Shown here: in pieces, positions 1 through 9,850 of the stretch
How the letters are laid out: each line of letters opens with the position of its first letter
Position numbering within the stretch: the first letter of the stretch is position 1
Origin: Candolleomyces eurysporus
Taxonomy: Eukaryota; Basidiomycota; Agaricomycetes; Agaricales; Psathyrellaceae
Assembly (NCBI GenBank): GCA_027579435.1
Contig: JANBPK010000962.1
Location: 1-54,664, forward strand
Reading direction: 5' to 3'
DNA: 54,664 bases
Notes under the pieces: model-generated
What the model saw: the letters and a program-made list of their open reading frames with translations, nothing else
Database searches by the model: none
Told to the model about the DNA's origin: nothing
Position numbers and translations under genes: made by a program

Positions 1-51
1 ACCATTGGATTTCTTATCACGCTAATAGTGCTCTCCNGGGAATTGGCGTAG

Positions 52-244
52 CAGCTCCCGTATTGCGGCTGCTGCTTCCGAATCCAGCTCTACCGACTGC
101 GTCGAACCCGACAGCTTCGGATTCGTCGACGAGACCGGCAAAGAACAGGTCGCCAAGATCACCGAGGCCAACAAGGAAGCGGTTTACGGGGCCCTCAAGA
201 AGGGTGATGTCGCTGCTCTCAGGACCCAGGCTGCTGCTGCTTAG
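52..244 (+). CDS. 3' terminal exon of an unrecognised protein (partial)
   Basis: The window opens inside a gene. A plausible acceptor (ggcgtag) at 48-51 leads into a frame open to the TAG at 242-244, about 63 codons. The tail reads SFGFVDETGKEQVAKITEAN and ends in an Ala run (RTQAAAA). It is hydrophilic, rich in Lys/Glu/Ala and has no signal or membrane segment. Upstream exons lie outside the window or are lost in the N-containing first 40 bases. I do not recognise the family. Codon choice (C/G-ending third positions) looks like real coding sequence, unlike the next 3 kb. Confidence 0.5.
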
Positions 245-429
245 GTGACGGGTTGTCAAACAGTCAAATGTATGAATTCAAGGCCCTCAATGCGGGCTTG
301 CTAGCGATATATGTCTGTTGATGTATAGTACTGTGAATGCGTCGTATGGACTCTGTGGTTGTGTTTCTATACTTTGGCGGTGTCCGACCGATTAAGCGGA
401 CTGCACGGCGCGGACAGGGTGTTCAGCGA

Positions 430-620
430 TCAGCATGGCGACTCAAAACAGTGGTGAGCAGAGCACACAGAATACCGACGACGCATACAGGTGCCAACGG
501 GTGCATGCCCATCTGGGTCCACAACCTTGTTGAAAAGGGGTACAGCGTCCGCGGTACCGTGCGGAAAGCCGAGAAGGGCACAAAGGTAGCTCGGGAGCTG
601 TATGAAGCAGGGCAGGCTAT
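430..620 (+). pseudogene. Fragment of an extended SDR (NAD-dependent epimerase / dihydroflavonol reductase-like)
   Basis: A stretch at about 490-610 translates to TGANGCMPIWVHNLVEKGYS followed by VRGTVRKAEKGTKVARELYE. This is the N-terminal Rossmann region of extended short-chain dehydrogenases: the Gly-rich TGANG loop, then the beta2 segment GYSVRGTVR that contacts the cofactor phosphate. Family members run to about 330-350 aa; here the frame ends after roughly 40 recognisable residues and no later domain follows. A candidate start ATG (MATQNSG) at 434 is in a different frame from the Rossmann segment, so the copy is frameshifted as well as truncated. It is most simply a decayed gene copy. 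Confidence 0.55.
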
Positions 621-693
621 TCCGTTCTTCGTTTACCTCTCATTCTGTTTGCAATCATCCTCTCTTCCCTCTCTCTCAATTATCGTTCCATAA

Positions 694-1086
694 AGCCTCA
701 GCGTGCTGTGAGAGTTTTGGTTGACCATGCTTTGAAAAGGCTGGTTTTGATGCACAAGGAAGCGGTCGAATTGTATTAGAAGCAGTTCAGATAATTACAA
801 TTCTGATCTGATGCCAAAGACATCACCCCGAAACGAAGAGAGTGCAGGGGGCACAATGTAGCCTGAAGAGGGGGTCTGCACCTCACAAAGGAACGAGGAA
901 TAGATTAAAGAGAACGTTGCCATGTACAGCTACACGGACGTTTTCCAGAACTGAAGGGGGTGGGGCGAGGCCGTCGAAGGCTGACTTCGCTGCAAGGGGA
1001 GCGGAGACTTCGACTTTGACGGACAAAATAGGCCAGGGGCGTACATCTTCTGATAGTGTCGAGTTCCAACACCGCGGTGCTTAATC
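694..1086. other. Intergenic, no supported gene
   Basis: Only short overlapping frames with stop codons and no recognisable domain or splice-linked exons. I see no tRNA, terminal repeats or promoter I would defend. Confidence 0.4.
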
Positions 1087-1653
1087 TTAGAGCGTCCCAA
1101 TAGCTCCGGTAGAAGCGAGTGGGCCTTTTGTGCTAGCCGTCTCTCGCGGATGAGATGCGAGACCTGACCTTTCAGAGCCCGAATGAGCAGGGCGGTCGCT
1201 GACAGCTGTGAAACGGGTTAGCCCAAAATACCCCTCAAATGCTTTATCAGAGTACCAGAAGTCATCCAGGGCGTCAGGTAGAAGGGGTAGTTGTCTCTCG
1301 GTGCATGTGATGCGGCGGCGGAAGCTGTCCAGCGACCACTGCGATTCAATGGACGTCCAGCGCATCTTCCAGCAGTTGTGATGCGGGGGACCTGGAGGGT
1401 CCCAGGAAGGGGTGTGGGCAGATATCCATTGCCCCAGCTGTCGTAAAAGAGGGCGACCAACGGGGTGAATGGTATCACGGACCGTAGGGAGAATGGTTTG
1501 TGAAGAAGATGTCGAAAGCCTGGATGAGAATATTTCTTCACCTGGTATTACCGAGCACACCCGTATACGCTGGTAGCCTGCCTTCTTCATTCCAACAGCA
1601 CCCCCGACTGCCTGAGGCCGTCGTTTTCGCGATAATAATCCAAGACACACCAC
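1087..1653 (-). CDS. Hypothetical protein, 188-codon open frame
   Basis: An open frame runs on the minus strand from ATG at 1653 to a stop at 1087. The C-terminal two thirds, from about residue 60, has balanced composition and a plausible coding look (PLLRQLGQWISAHTPSWDPP, later LPDALDDFWYSDKAFEGYFG). I recognise no family. The first 50 residues look less convincing, so the true gene could start later or have a spliced 5' end. It lies in a relic-rich stretch, so a decayed copy is equally possible. Confidence 0.3.
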   Translation of the reverse strand: MVCLGLLSRKRRPQAVGGAVGMKKAGYQRIRVCSVIPGEEIFSSRLSTSSSQTILPTVRDTIHPVGRPLLRQLGQWISAHTPSWDPPGPPHHNCWKMRWTSIESQWSLDSFRRRITCTERQLPLLPDALDDFWYSDKAFEGYFGLTRFTAVSDRPAHSGSERSGLASHPRETASTKGPLASTGAIGTL

Positions 1654-2814
1654 CGCATGGTCTTTTTTGTTGGTACAAATGTCGGGACACGATTGACCTT
1701 GCGTCGTTTACTGCTCACTTACGCTATTTGATTAACGGAAACAAGGACGTTTGACATGCAGGTCGAGTAGATGTATCCTAACAAGTATCAACCCCTTCTC
1801 AAATATTCCCGGCTGGACATGTACATGTACCATCTTCATCTCCACGATTGCAATATGCTATTGCTTAATTTATATCCAAATAAGGGATCGTCACTGCTAT
1901 ATTGTCGACCCGACGCCCTCTCCCTTCCTACTCCATCACGGACTCACCCATATTTCCGTCTCATTTCATTTTCTCGACACTATCCGGCTCCCAGAACGTG
2001 GTTCTCCCCTCCTGAATGAAGCTTTGTTTCTCCATGGATTCTTGATCTTCTCCTCTAATTTATTCTCTAATTTACAAGAAACGCCGCCTCACTTCTCTAC
2101 TGCTTTTGAGTGTGATGGAATGCTAAGATTAGATGAGGTCTGTACGCGTGAGGTACCGGCGCTCCTCACATTGACAGCTGCCCGGTTGATCATTCGTTAT
2201 AAGCATTTAAACTATCGTGATAACAAGTGCTAAATGCCTTTATTCTACCTTCTAACTCCTCTCCCGCCCTCCACTATTGAATAGTCTCTGTGTAAGTCAC
2301 CTTAGTTGTGCTTTGTTCACCCGAGGAAGGCGTATCATTGCGTCATTGCGGTTGCAAATTTGGGACATTGCTGTGTAGCGCTGGTCATGGAAAAACACCG
2401 GAGAGGTAGGTTCAACTCCTGGCAACTATTGAATGTCGTCGCATATGCAGGAGCGAGTGGAAATATTTTGCGTGCGAGAGTATGGCCAGAGTGCCGCAGC
2501 TCGCTTTTGAACGTAATTATTGGAATTAATATGTCCTCTTCCCCCTAACTGGCCGCCATTTGTCAACACCCGAACAGCGATCAACCGATTCCCAACCCCT
2601 TTACCACGACCCTTGTATTTTCACCAAGCCGCGGTCAATTGAGAAGTTACGAAGGAGTTGACAGACGCACCCCATGTGCATTGTGACGCAGTGCGGTAGA
2701 AATCTTGACGGTGTATGCATTCGGACATAATCCGAAATGCTTTGAGGAGGAGGTACGTTTGCATCTTCCTCCAAGGAATCAGCTGCAAAGTAAACCCTCC
2801 TTTCGGCGAGTGGT
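1654..2814. other. Intergenic, AT-richer, no supported gene
   Basis: The longest frames (for example 1751-2233 and 2306-2548 on the plus strand) have mixed composition and overlap each other in several frames. Nothing is recognisable. The right edge runs into the Helitron relic. Confidence 0.35.
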
Positions 2815-3441
2815 AGCCTGTCGATGGGGCGTTGTATCCGTCAATCTGGCGATTAGTTGGCGCTAAAATGGATCTTGTCGTACGTCTTTGTAAGTCTACA
2901 TCTTCCGGGAACACGAATTGGTGAGAACATCCTTGTCTTCAAGGACCACCCCCTCCTCAATCACATTGACGAAGTCCGAAAATGGAGCATCCTTGGCGTT
3001 GCGAATTGGCTGTGTCAGCTTGAAAACAGCGAAGTAATCTCACAATGACGAAGACTTGATTGGTGCTCCAACCACCTCGATTCGAGAGCCTCCCGAATCA
3101 GCGGGCAAGTCTGACAGAAATCTCCCAGTAGGACCATCATTTTTCCACCGAATCAAGTCGCTGCGCTTGATTTTGCACAGAATGACATTAAAGCATCCAA
3201 GAACAGCCTTGTTGGCCGTTGGGGCCTCATCCCAAAAAATGAGTGCTGCCTCCCGGATGAGCTCGGCACGCGAAGAACCCAGGCTGATTATCAATTTAAG
3301 CATTTCGTTCCGTTCATCGACAGGAACTGGTGAGCCAAATTCAATGATCACCTGTTTTAGACACAACAGAGCTAGTCGCCATGTGGAGTAGTGATCCTTT
3401 GCGATTCTGATCAAAGGCATTATATGAGCCATGACTAACAA
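2815..3441 (-). pseudogene. Decayed Helitron Pif1-like helicase fragment
   Basis: Read on the minus strand, motifs appear in the order found in Helitron helicases. First SSRAELIREAALIFWDEAPT (Walker B FWDEAP at about 3250-3210), then a degraded GRFLSDLP where the family has GDFRQTCP, then GGSRIEVVGAPIKSSS, then FKLTQPIRNAKDAPFSDFVN at about 3020-2960, and finally RSILAPTNRQIDGYN at about 2880-2830. The pieces sit in different frames with a stop between FRxxxP and LTQPIRN, so the gene is broken. The P-loop (GGxGKT) upstream and the Rep/HUH nuclease domain are not visible. No Helitron 3' hairpin-CTRR end was found nearby. This is a dead fragment of a rolling-circle transposon. Confidence 0.75.
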
Positions 3442-3780
3442 TATGACTGTGGCACGGTGGGTTGGCCAACATGGACCTTCAAATCACTGGTCGAATAAAA
3501 TTCCACTGGTCTTTTCCTTATCGCTCGAAGACAACAGCCAGAGCGACGTTTCTTGGACCCAGAGGTCTATACCCTGTTACCATAGCTGGGGTAGGTCAAT
3601 TGTCATTGTCATTGAGCATTCGTATATTGAGTGATTAATTGGGAAAGGCGCTGCTTCCCACATTGTCATGGCCTGCATTATCCCAACTCCGCCACGGATA
3701 GCTCTTTTATGGGCACATGCGCGCTGGCTCACTGAATTCTCTCACTCCCCCATCCATCACAGGTCGAACCTAGGGTCTCG
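3442..3780. other. Short intergenic stretch
   Basis: No gene recognised. It would carry the 5' region of the plus-strand gene at 3781 and possibly eroded helicase sequence upstream of the motifs still visible. No clear TATA box. Confidence 0.3.
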
Positions 3781-4968
3781 ATGTCAAGCCAGCAGATTCC
3801 CTATCAGCGCGGTCACCCTGCCTACAGAACAATGTATATTTCCGATTCGTCGAATGACGAATCATCTTGCTACTCTAAGTCTCATAGCTCTCGTACTCTG
3901 AGACTTGTGCCAAGGGTACCTGTCGCACCCCAAGCGCGGAGGGCTAACAATCCAAGCTCGAGGTCCTCTCATGCCTCGTCGGAGACTGGGTCCGAATCGT
4001 CGACTCCCGTACCTTTGCCGCTAAGCCCAACTCTATCGCATGACAGGGTCTGCTCTCTGGTGGAGCCTAATTCATCAAGGTCACATTTTTCGAGCCACAA
4101 TTACACTCAGCCGAGTTCTAGAGTATCACGGGCATCGGAGTACGCAAAGAGGCTGCAGGTGGATGGTTCACGCTCAGGAGCTCCCAAAACGACTATACAG
4201 CATCAGCATCGGGTTCAGCAACGCCATGCGTCTTCACAATTAGAGGCTCGACAACTGCAGGCAGCCGAAGGCCAACGCCAAAACGCCTATCCACCCCGAA
4301 TCTTCCTCAGCAAGAAGCACGAGAGGCAACTGCAAGCGTTTTTCGACCAAGGTCAGGCTGAGGAAGTTGCATGCTTTATCGCTGATGAGCGCCGCGATAG
4401 AGTCCATAGTCAGATTGCAGTACTCAGCGGCGTTTTACAAATCTACTCTCACATTGGAGTAACTATATGGAGACTGGTGAGCGAATGGCGCTTGTTGCGC
4501 CCCGATTATTCGGAAGACAATCTCAGCTTAGTTGAGAGCACTATCTCGTTGGAATCCTCTCCGGGCAGGGCGGTCGCTCACAACCCTGGACAACCGTTTG
4601 CCCGCATTCGTTGGAATGGACATGTACCTGGTCCTGACGTGTTCAATGATGAAGTCAAATTATGGGCCCCTGATCTGCTGGGTGGTTACTATGATGGTTT
4701 GAAGCCGATCACTCTTGCCTTCCCCTCAACAGAACGATGGGAACGACGGAGACGACAAGGCAACCTGACAATAGAATATTTTGGGAAGCGGAAGGATTTG
4801 GCAAGGCCGATATTGTCGATTACAGGCGGTCCTCCGGAAGATTGGAGTTTTCCACTACCAGAGCGCCCCGCAGCGTGGTGGATAACGCTGCATGAGGACG
4901 AAAAACTCCAGGATTACGAGTCGCTTCAGTTGATGCTGAAAGGATTCGTGTATTCCGTCATCGCATGA
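3781..4968 (+). CDS. Hypothetical Ser-rich protein, 395 aa
   Basis: A single long open frame from ATG 3781 to TGA 4968. Residues 1-130 are Ser/Arg/Pro-rich and probably disordered. Residues 135-215 are Gln/Glu/Arg-rich and helix-prone (RQLQAAEGQRQN, HERQLQAFFDQGQAEEVACF), suggesting a coiled coil. The last 150 residues look globular, with Trp-rich patches (FARIRWNGHVPGPDVFNDEV, GGPPEDWSFPLPERPAAWWI). No signal peptide or membrane helix. I recognise no domain. Codon use and length argue for a real gene. The start is the first ATG of the frame; an upstream exon cannot be excluded. Confidence 0.6.
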   Translation: MSSQQIPYQRGHPAYRTMYISDSSNDESSCYSKSHSSRTLRLVPRVPVAPQARRANNPSSRSSHASSETGSESSTPVPLPLSPTLSHDRVCSLVEPNSSRSHFSSHNYTQPSSRVSRASEYAKRLQVDGSRSGAPKTTIQHQHRVQQRHASSQLEARQLQAAEGQRQNAYPPRIFLSKKHERQLQAFFDQGQAEEVACFIADERRDRVHSQIAVLSGVLQIYSHIGVTIWRLVSEWRLLRPDYSEDNLSLVESTISLESSPGRAVAHNPGQPFARIRWNGHVPGPDVFNDEVKLWAPDLLGGYYDGLKPITLAFPSTERWERRRRQGNLTIEYFGKRKDLARPILSITGGPPEDWSFPLPERPAAWWITLHEDEKLQDYESLQLMLKGFVYSVIA

Positions 4969-6149
4969 GTCTTCATGGTCGCCGAGTATGATACATTCCT
5001 GTCGTAAGCGCACTGTTGTAACAATTAATACTGAAATCATGAATCTTTCGCCCCAAATTCAACGAGACAGCGAAGCACCGAAACCTGGGCAGTGTTGCCG
5101 AGACAATTCCTTTTTACTAGCAGCAAACAAAGTACACCATTGGCAAAGATCTTGTATGTAGGGCAAGCACTTTGCAAGGGAACGCAACGTGAGGAGTGTA
5201 GCCAATAGGAGACGAAATCTGGGTAAAGAGTGAACGTCCGCACGGCAGAACGGAATGATCGAAAGTACTGACCTTGCCGCGCGGCACGCCTGGGTTGGGG
5301 AAAGGATGTCTGTACGGGACAATTTCCACTAAGAATGACAGATCAACGGTGCCAACTTCTGCAGGGGATCAACCGAGTGCACCTACTTGCGCAGAGCAAG
5401 TACTTCTCATGTCGCAGGTTCCTTCCTAAGCGGTGGAGACGAATGTGGGGGAAATGGTTGTTGCGCCAGTGTTCTCAAAGCCAGAGCCACAGGCTGATGG
5501 ACGGTGTTGCTTTCAGCGTTTGAATGACTTCTTCCCTTCGAACGGCCCGAAAAACCAGGAGAATGTGTTCCAGGGAAGTATCTTGATCGCCTGAGGGAAA
5601 GGCGGAGTGCGTGGCATGTGGCGCGAGGGCCAATTAGAGTCAGGCAGGGTTAGTGGGGACTGTCAACGCAGGCCAAGCTTGCGGGGTGTTTGGCTCTGTT
5701 TGTCCCCGCCATTTTCACCTGGACAAATGGCAACCTGCACTGAGCGGGAACAACCTCAAGTGAACACAGAAAATTGCCCTAGTAGGTAGTAGAAAGCATA
5801 TATCTAGAGAATGGATTGATTATATGACCGAAATTTGTGCGACAAGTGTGATTTATGTCTCAAAACATATCAAAGCTGACCCAATTCCTTCAGTCTGATC
5901 AATCCGATTTGTGAGATTTAAGCCAAAATGACCCAATGTGAAAGAATTTCGGGGAAAACTGCCTGCCGTCGCGTTATTTTTTGGAATCGGTGGAAAACGC
6001 GTCCTGGTCCAATAAGTGGCTTATATAATACGCGTCGGACGCGTCAACGATGGCTTCGACGCGAGCTCTACCCGCTGTATTGACATGAGATGCTATGATT
6101 TATTGCGCGGAAGGGTACAGGAGGCAATGGGAACATCCTGGGTTAATTC
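4969..6149. other. 1.2 kb intergenic, no supported gene
   Basis: Only short frames with poor composition. The sequence at 5800-6060 is AT-rich and contains TATATAATAC near 6023, a TATA-like element without an obvious matching gene start. Confidence 0.35.
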
Positions 6150-7080
6150 TTGAGTAGAACCTTCACTCTCTCTCAATGGGCCAGCCAAAACCAAAGGCCA
6201 GAAAGAAGAAAACCACNGGCACAACTAGGGAACCTCTTCAAAGCACGGCAGTTTTTGACGGGGACCCTGCATCAAGACAACGATACCGACCAAGCTGATG
6301 CTAATCAGTCCCAAGCATCACCGTCAAGACCTGCAAGAGCATTGCCTTTCCAGACTATTTCTGAAAAGCTCCAAAAGGCAAAATCAAAACTCAAGATCAC
6401 CCAGACGCAGCTTTACAACGAGCGTCGCAAGGTACAACGTGCTAAGAGTACAAGCTCATTAGCCAAAAAGAATGCAAGAAGCATTGAAAAGGAGAATCAG
6501 GTGCTGGGGAAAGAGATAGAGCAGCTGAGGAGGGCACAGGGAGTTGCAGAGCAGGAGCAATGTGAAAAGGAGAAGGGGTTTTGCCAGAAGATTTCGCATA
6601 TGGAAGAATCAAGTTCTCGTTTGCGCACCACGCTCCGCAACATGACCAAACGAGTTAGGCGTATCTCTGATATCAAACTGACGGCATCTCGACGCGCTAC
6701 AAAACAAGCAACCGAATTTTCTTTGAAGGAGGATGGAGGCGCGTTCTCAGCACAGGCAAGGGGTATGGCACGAGAAATGGTTAATTGCAGTGTCCCCGAA
6801 AGGAAGGTTGGCGATGCAATCCAGAAGATTGGACAAGCGATGGGGTTAAAAGTAAAGCAGAAAATGAGTGAGGGGACGGTTAGGCGGGCTGTTCTTGAGG
6901 GTGGAGTAATGGCAGATTTACAGCTGGGATATGAGCTCTCAAATACCCCAGGTATGTCGTCCCAAAGGAATCTGTTAGCTTGGCAAGTACTAAAGTTAAA
7001 ATTAAGACATTACCTACAGCTCTGACTCAACGTCACACAAGAATGTCGAGCACGAGTCACGAACAGTGGCTCTTTAGGGT
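6150..7080 (+). pseudogene. Truncated member of a repetitive Agaricomycete coiled-coil protein family
   Basis: The frame from about 6150 encodes a basic, helix-rich protein with heptad-like segments (FQTISEKLQKAKSKLKITQT, then LGKEIEQLRRAQG), followed by VPERKVGDAIQKIGQAMGLK and SEGTVRRAVLEGGVMADLQL. A GTATGT donor at 6953 and a CTACAG acceptor at about 7019 join this to SDSTSHKNVEHESRTVAL, then a stop. The order coiled coil, then ...RRAVLEGG..A.LQLGYEL, then (D/S)GT(T/S)HKN..(Y/H)ESR is one I associate with a dispersed, multi-copy gene family in mushroom genomes; that association is from memory. Members are much longer, so this copy is cut off at the 3' side. No in-frame ATG precedes residue 150, so the 5' end is also missing. 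Confidence 0.55.
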
Positions 7081-7597
7081 CAATCTATCGATTGTCTATC
7101 AAGATTGCCCACCACCGCTTTCCTTTTGTCTTCGTCTCTCGTGGAGCGACACGATATAACAAGACAAACGGCGCTGTCCGATGCTCGCAAGAGCCATCCC
7201 CCGACCAGATGTTGTGACCCGGTTGTTTGTGACCCGGTTGTTGGCCCGCTGTTTTCAGGAAGGCCCTAATTGTCTCTCTTGTTCTCGTGGCGGACCTCAC
7301 CACGTTTCAAGGGCGACTCTCCCAGGGGCACGGCCTATACTAAGAGTTGGAAAGCTCTTGGACCTTCAAGTACTGGATACCGCTCGTATCGGTCGTAGAA
7401 AGCGGTAGGTGAGTAACGAGAAGAGCTGGCCCTACTTAAGGAGGTGTGCATTGGTCCACAGTGGTCTCGAGCCAGCCATCTGTGACGACCACCACAGCAC
7501 CCCACAAGATCTCCCGAAGAATCATCCCAAGGCGTAAAGGTATTGGCGCCTACTCAATTTGGCTAACCCGTATTCCTTTCGCTCTCGACGACTCGCG
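7081..7597. other. Upstream region of the MFSKF gene
   Basis: Non-coding by inspection. Short direct duplication at about 7216-7243 (tgacccggttgtt repeated). It presumably carries the promoter and 5' leader of the gene starting at 7598; no TATA box is evident. Confidence 0.35.
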
Positions 7598-8335
7598 ATG
7601 TTCTCCAAGTTTAGGCACTTCATCGCTTCCATATTCTCAAATAAGGGCTCTCAGGGAAAGGTATCGCCTGGCGATGCCTCTGCTATCGAACCACCTCTCC
7701 CCATCCCGAAGCGCCGGGAATTTGAAAGACGGGAATTTTATTGCTACCAATCAGCGCCGGTCGCTGGGCGCAGTCGTCGTATTCCATCCAATCAGTACGT
7801 CTCCTCTGTTTTTTTCTACTTGTTGATGGATTTCAACTCTCCTGCCTCTATCTCATAAGATAGATCCAGCTCGTTAGCGGGTCACTATTCCACTCAAAGT
7901 GCCGAAGATTGGGCCTCCATACACTCCGGCTCAGATGCCTCAGTTCACTCTGACATATCCTCCGACCTAGGCGCCGACAACGACATGGAGTTCACTATCC
8001 GGCGTGCGTATCTAGCGCGGCGCCCTTATAGCCGAACCTCTCGCCACGTTGCTCCGTTTAGGGTCGACGCTGACTGCCACGATGAAGACCAATCGAGTCC
8101 GGAGGTGACGGATGAGGGTCACATTCGTCGAACGAACTGGAACAGTGCTGGCGCTTTCTGCAATGAAGATCGGACATCCACTCTTGAGTCCTCGTCGCCG
8201 ACGCTTCCTACACCTCCCAGCAATGACTGGTTTACAATTGGCCCTCCAAACCAAATCCAATATCTTCCATCTTGCTTCGCCGACGATTATGAATCCGACG
8301 AGGACTTGGATCTGGAAGAGGGAAAGGAGAGTTAA
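7598..8335 (+). CDS. Two-exon hypothetical protein, MFSxxxxFIxSxFS family, 222 aa
   Basis: Exons 7598-7794 and 7864-8335; intron donor GTACGT at 7795, acceptor AGATAG ending 7863; the join keeps one frame of 223 codons. The N-terminus MFSKFRHFIASIFSNKG is an amphipathic helix rich in Phe, followed by a Pro/Arg-rich segment and a long Ser/Asp/Glu-rich C-terminus ending DDYESDEDLDLEEGKES. No signal peptide or membrane helix. The gene at 20266 starts with the same pattern (MFSQVKNFIESLFS) and has an intron at a similar place, so the two are paralogues of an unrecognised family. The conserved N-terminal helix could bind a membrane or a partner; that is inference. Confidence 0.65.
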
Positions 8336-8922
8336 CCGAATCCTATCTACCTGTCTTCCGGACCCTTCAAGTCAGGATGGGGTACGTTTTCTGATTTGGA
8401 AACTGTTATCGAGGAGGGTGGCGAAGGTGAGTCTTCATGGCGCCGCACGTCATCCACCGATACCTCTTTCCGTCTGAGTCGGGCGCGGAAATGAGACCTC
8501 AGGGCATGAGGCGTCAATTAATGGATCACACCTTTCACTACACCACCAATGCTACCCGGTGTCCCAAGAATACTTGAGAGTTGGCTCCTGGTGATACATA
8601 TTTTGAGGGTTGGTCTGGCGCCACCGTCGCGTTTGCTTGATGCGAATCCAAAAGTGTCTAAGAGAGGGTCAAGAGGTCTCAGGATGATGCCAAAAATGGG
8701 GTTGAGACGAGGCCGGTTCAACTTCTCAGGAAGATGACGGGTCAAGGCGCTGATTTCATGTTGGCCCGCCTCGCATCGTGATGAGGCCCATCGAGCGTGG
8801 GGACCTTTACCTATTATAAAATTCCTGAGTGGTGCTAAAAGGTCACTGACACCATGGCCGTCAAATGGATCCAGTCGTATTATGGGTACTGAACAAGTAC
8901 ATAGACAGATTCATAATAAATA
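8336..8922. other. Intergenic, no supported gene
   Basis: Downstream of the MFSKF gene. The frames here overlap and carry no recognisable domain. Confidence 0.3.
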
Positions 8923-9244
8923 CTAGCTTTGTAATGACGTCCCAGTTAGAGTTGGTGCACACCAGACAACACACTTCATCGTCTGTTCTGCCAGGGTGGC
9001 GGTCTAAAGAATTCCAAATGAGAAAGGTCAGCTGATAGTGGCAGTTAATCAGTGGACTCACCAGGCCCCAGATCTTTTCGTTTTCCGGGCATGTTGATAG
9101 TGATGAAAGAACAATATCCGGGGGCAATACCACTTGAATTGCAGCAGGCAAAAATATTATAAGTCCACTAGAGTCGCACCGAGCTTCTCCTGGTCTCAAA
9201 ATGACACTTCCGCTGACGTCGATGGCTCCCACGAGAGCCATCAT
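8923..9244 (-). CDS. Small spliced hypothetical protein, 87 aa
   Basis: Exons 9244-9062 and 9003-8923 on the minus strand, joined in phase 0. The intron is well formed: GTGAGT donor, a branch-like GCTGAC, and a TTTAG acceptor, 58 nt. The protein starts MMALVGAIDVSGSVILRPGE and has a hydrophobic middle (GLIIFLPAAIQVVLPPDIVL), then CPENEKIWGL; the second exon gives TATLAEQTMKCVVW. I do not recognise it. It could be a fragment of a larger enzyme whose other exons have been lost. Confidence 0.4.
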
Positions 9245-9439
9245 TCAACCATTAAACGATGTTCAACTACGGGTTCAACCTCAACGTTCAACATCCAACC
9301 ACAGCTTTCACTCTTTTGGCCTTGAACACCCCAAACTTCTCCTCGATGACCTCTGTGTGTGAAACAGGTGTGTACAGTGCCCATCGCTTTCAGATGCTGC
9401 GGTATTTGTCGTTTGTGTAGATTAAGGCACCGGTGAAGG

Positions 9440-9850
9440 AGGGAGCTGTTTGTTGCGACATTGCTTTGCTCACCAACACTTGCATTGGGGGGGNCCAGGG
9501 TCAAGACCACTGCCGGACTGTTCATCCATGTTGCTTTCTTGGTGCGCACTTTCTGCTATGCAATATTTCCTGTTTCTGACCTCTGCCCTCAGCGTTGGGT
9601 CTTCGTCAACCTCCCCAAGGATCAGCCCAAGTACTGGGATCAAGTTGTTACCCATCTCGGAAGCATATGATGTTGGCGGAAGAGCATGAAGCTTTGAAGT
9701 GTCAGTCATTTTCAATAATTCTCGATTATGGGTCTAACCTTGCATTGCAGCGCTTTCAAAGTAATTTATGATCAAGACGTAGCAAAATATGGATCACCCA
9801 ATGAAGACTTTCCAACACAGCCCGCTGAATGTGTTGAAGAGTGGGTCAAA
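9440..9850 (+). pseudogene. Possible decayed exons of an unrecognised gene
   Basis: Two protein-like stretches sit in line on the plus strand: RWVFVNLPKDQPKYWDQVV ending near 9670, and FKVIYDQDVAKYGSPNEDFP running to about 9845. Between them lies an interval that could be an intron. Neither has a start codon or a long frame and no family is recognised. They look like remains of a helical protein. Confidence 0.25.

Noticed and set aside
2380..2440. tRNA T-arm-like sequence (gtaggttcaactcc)
   Set aside because: No matching acceptor, D or anticodon stems can be built around it.
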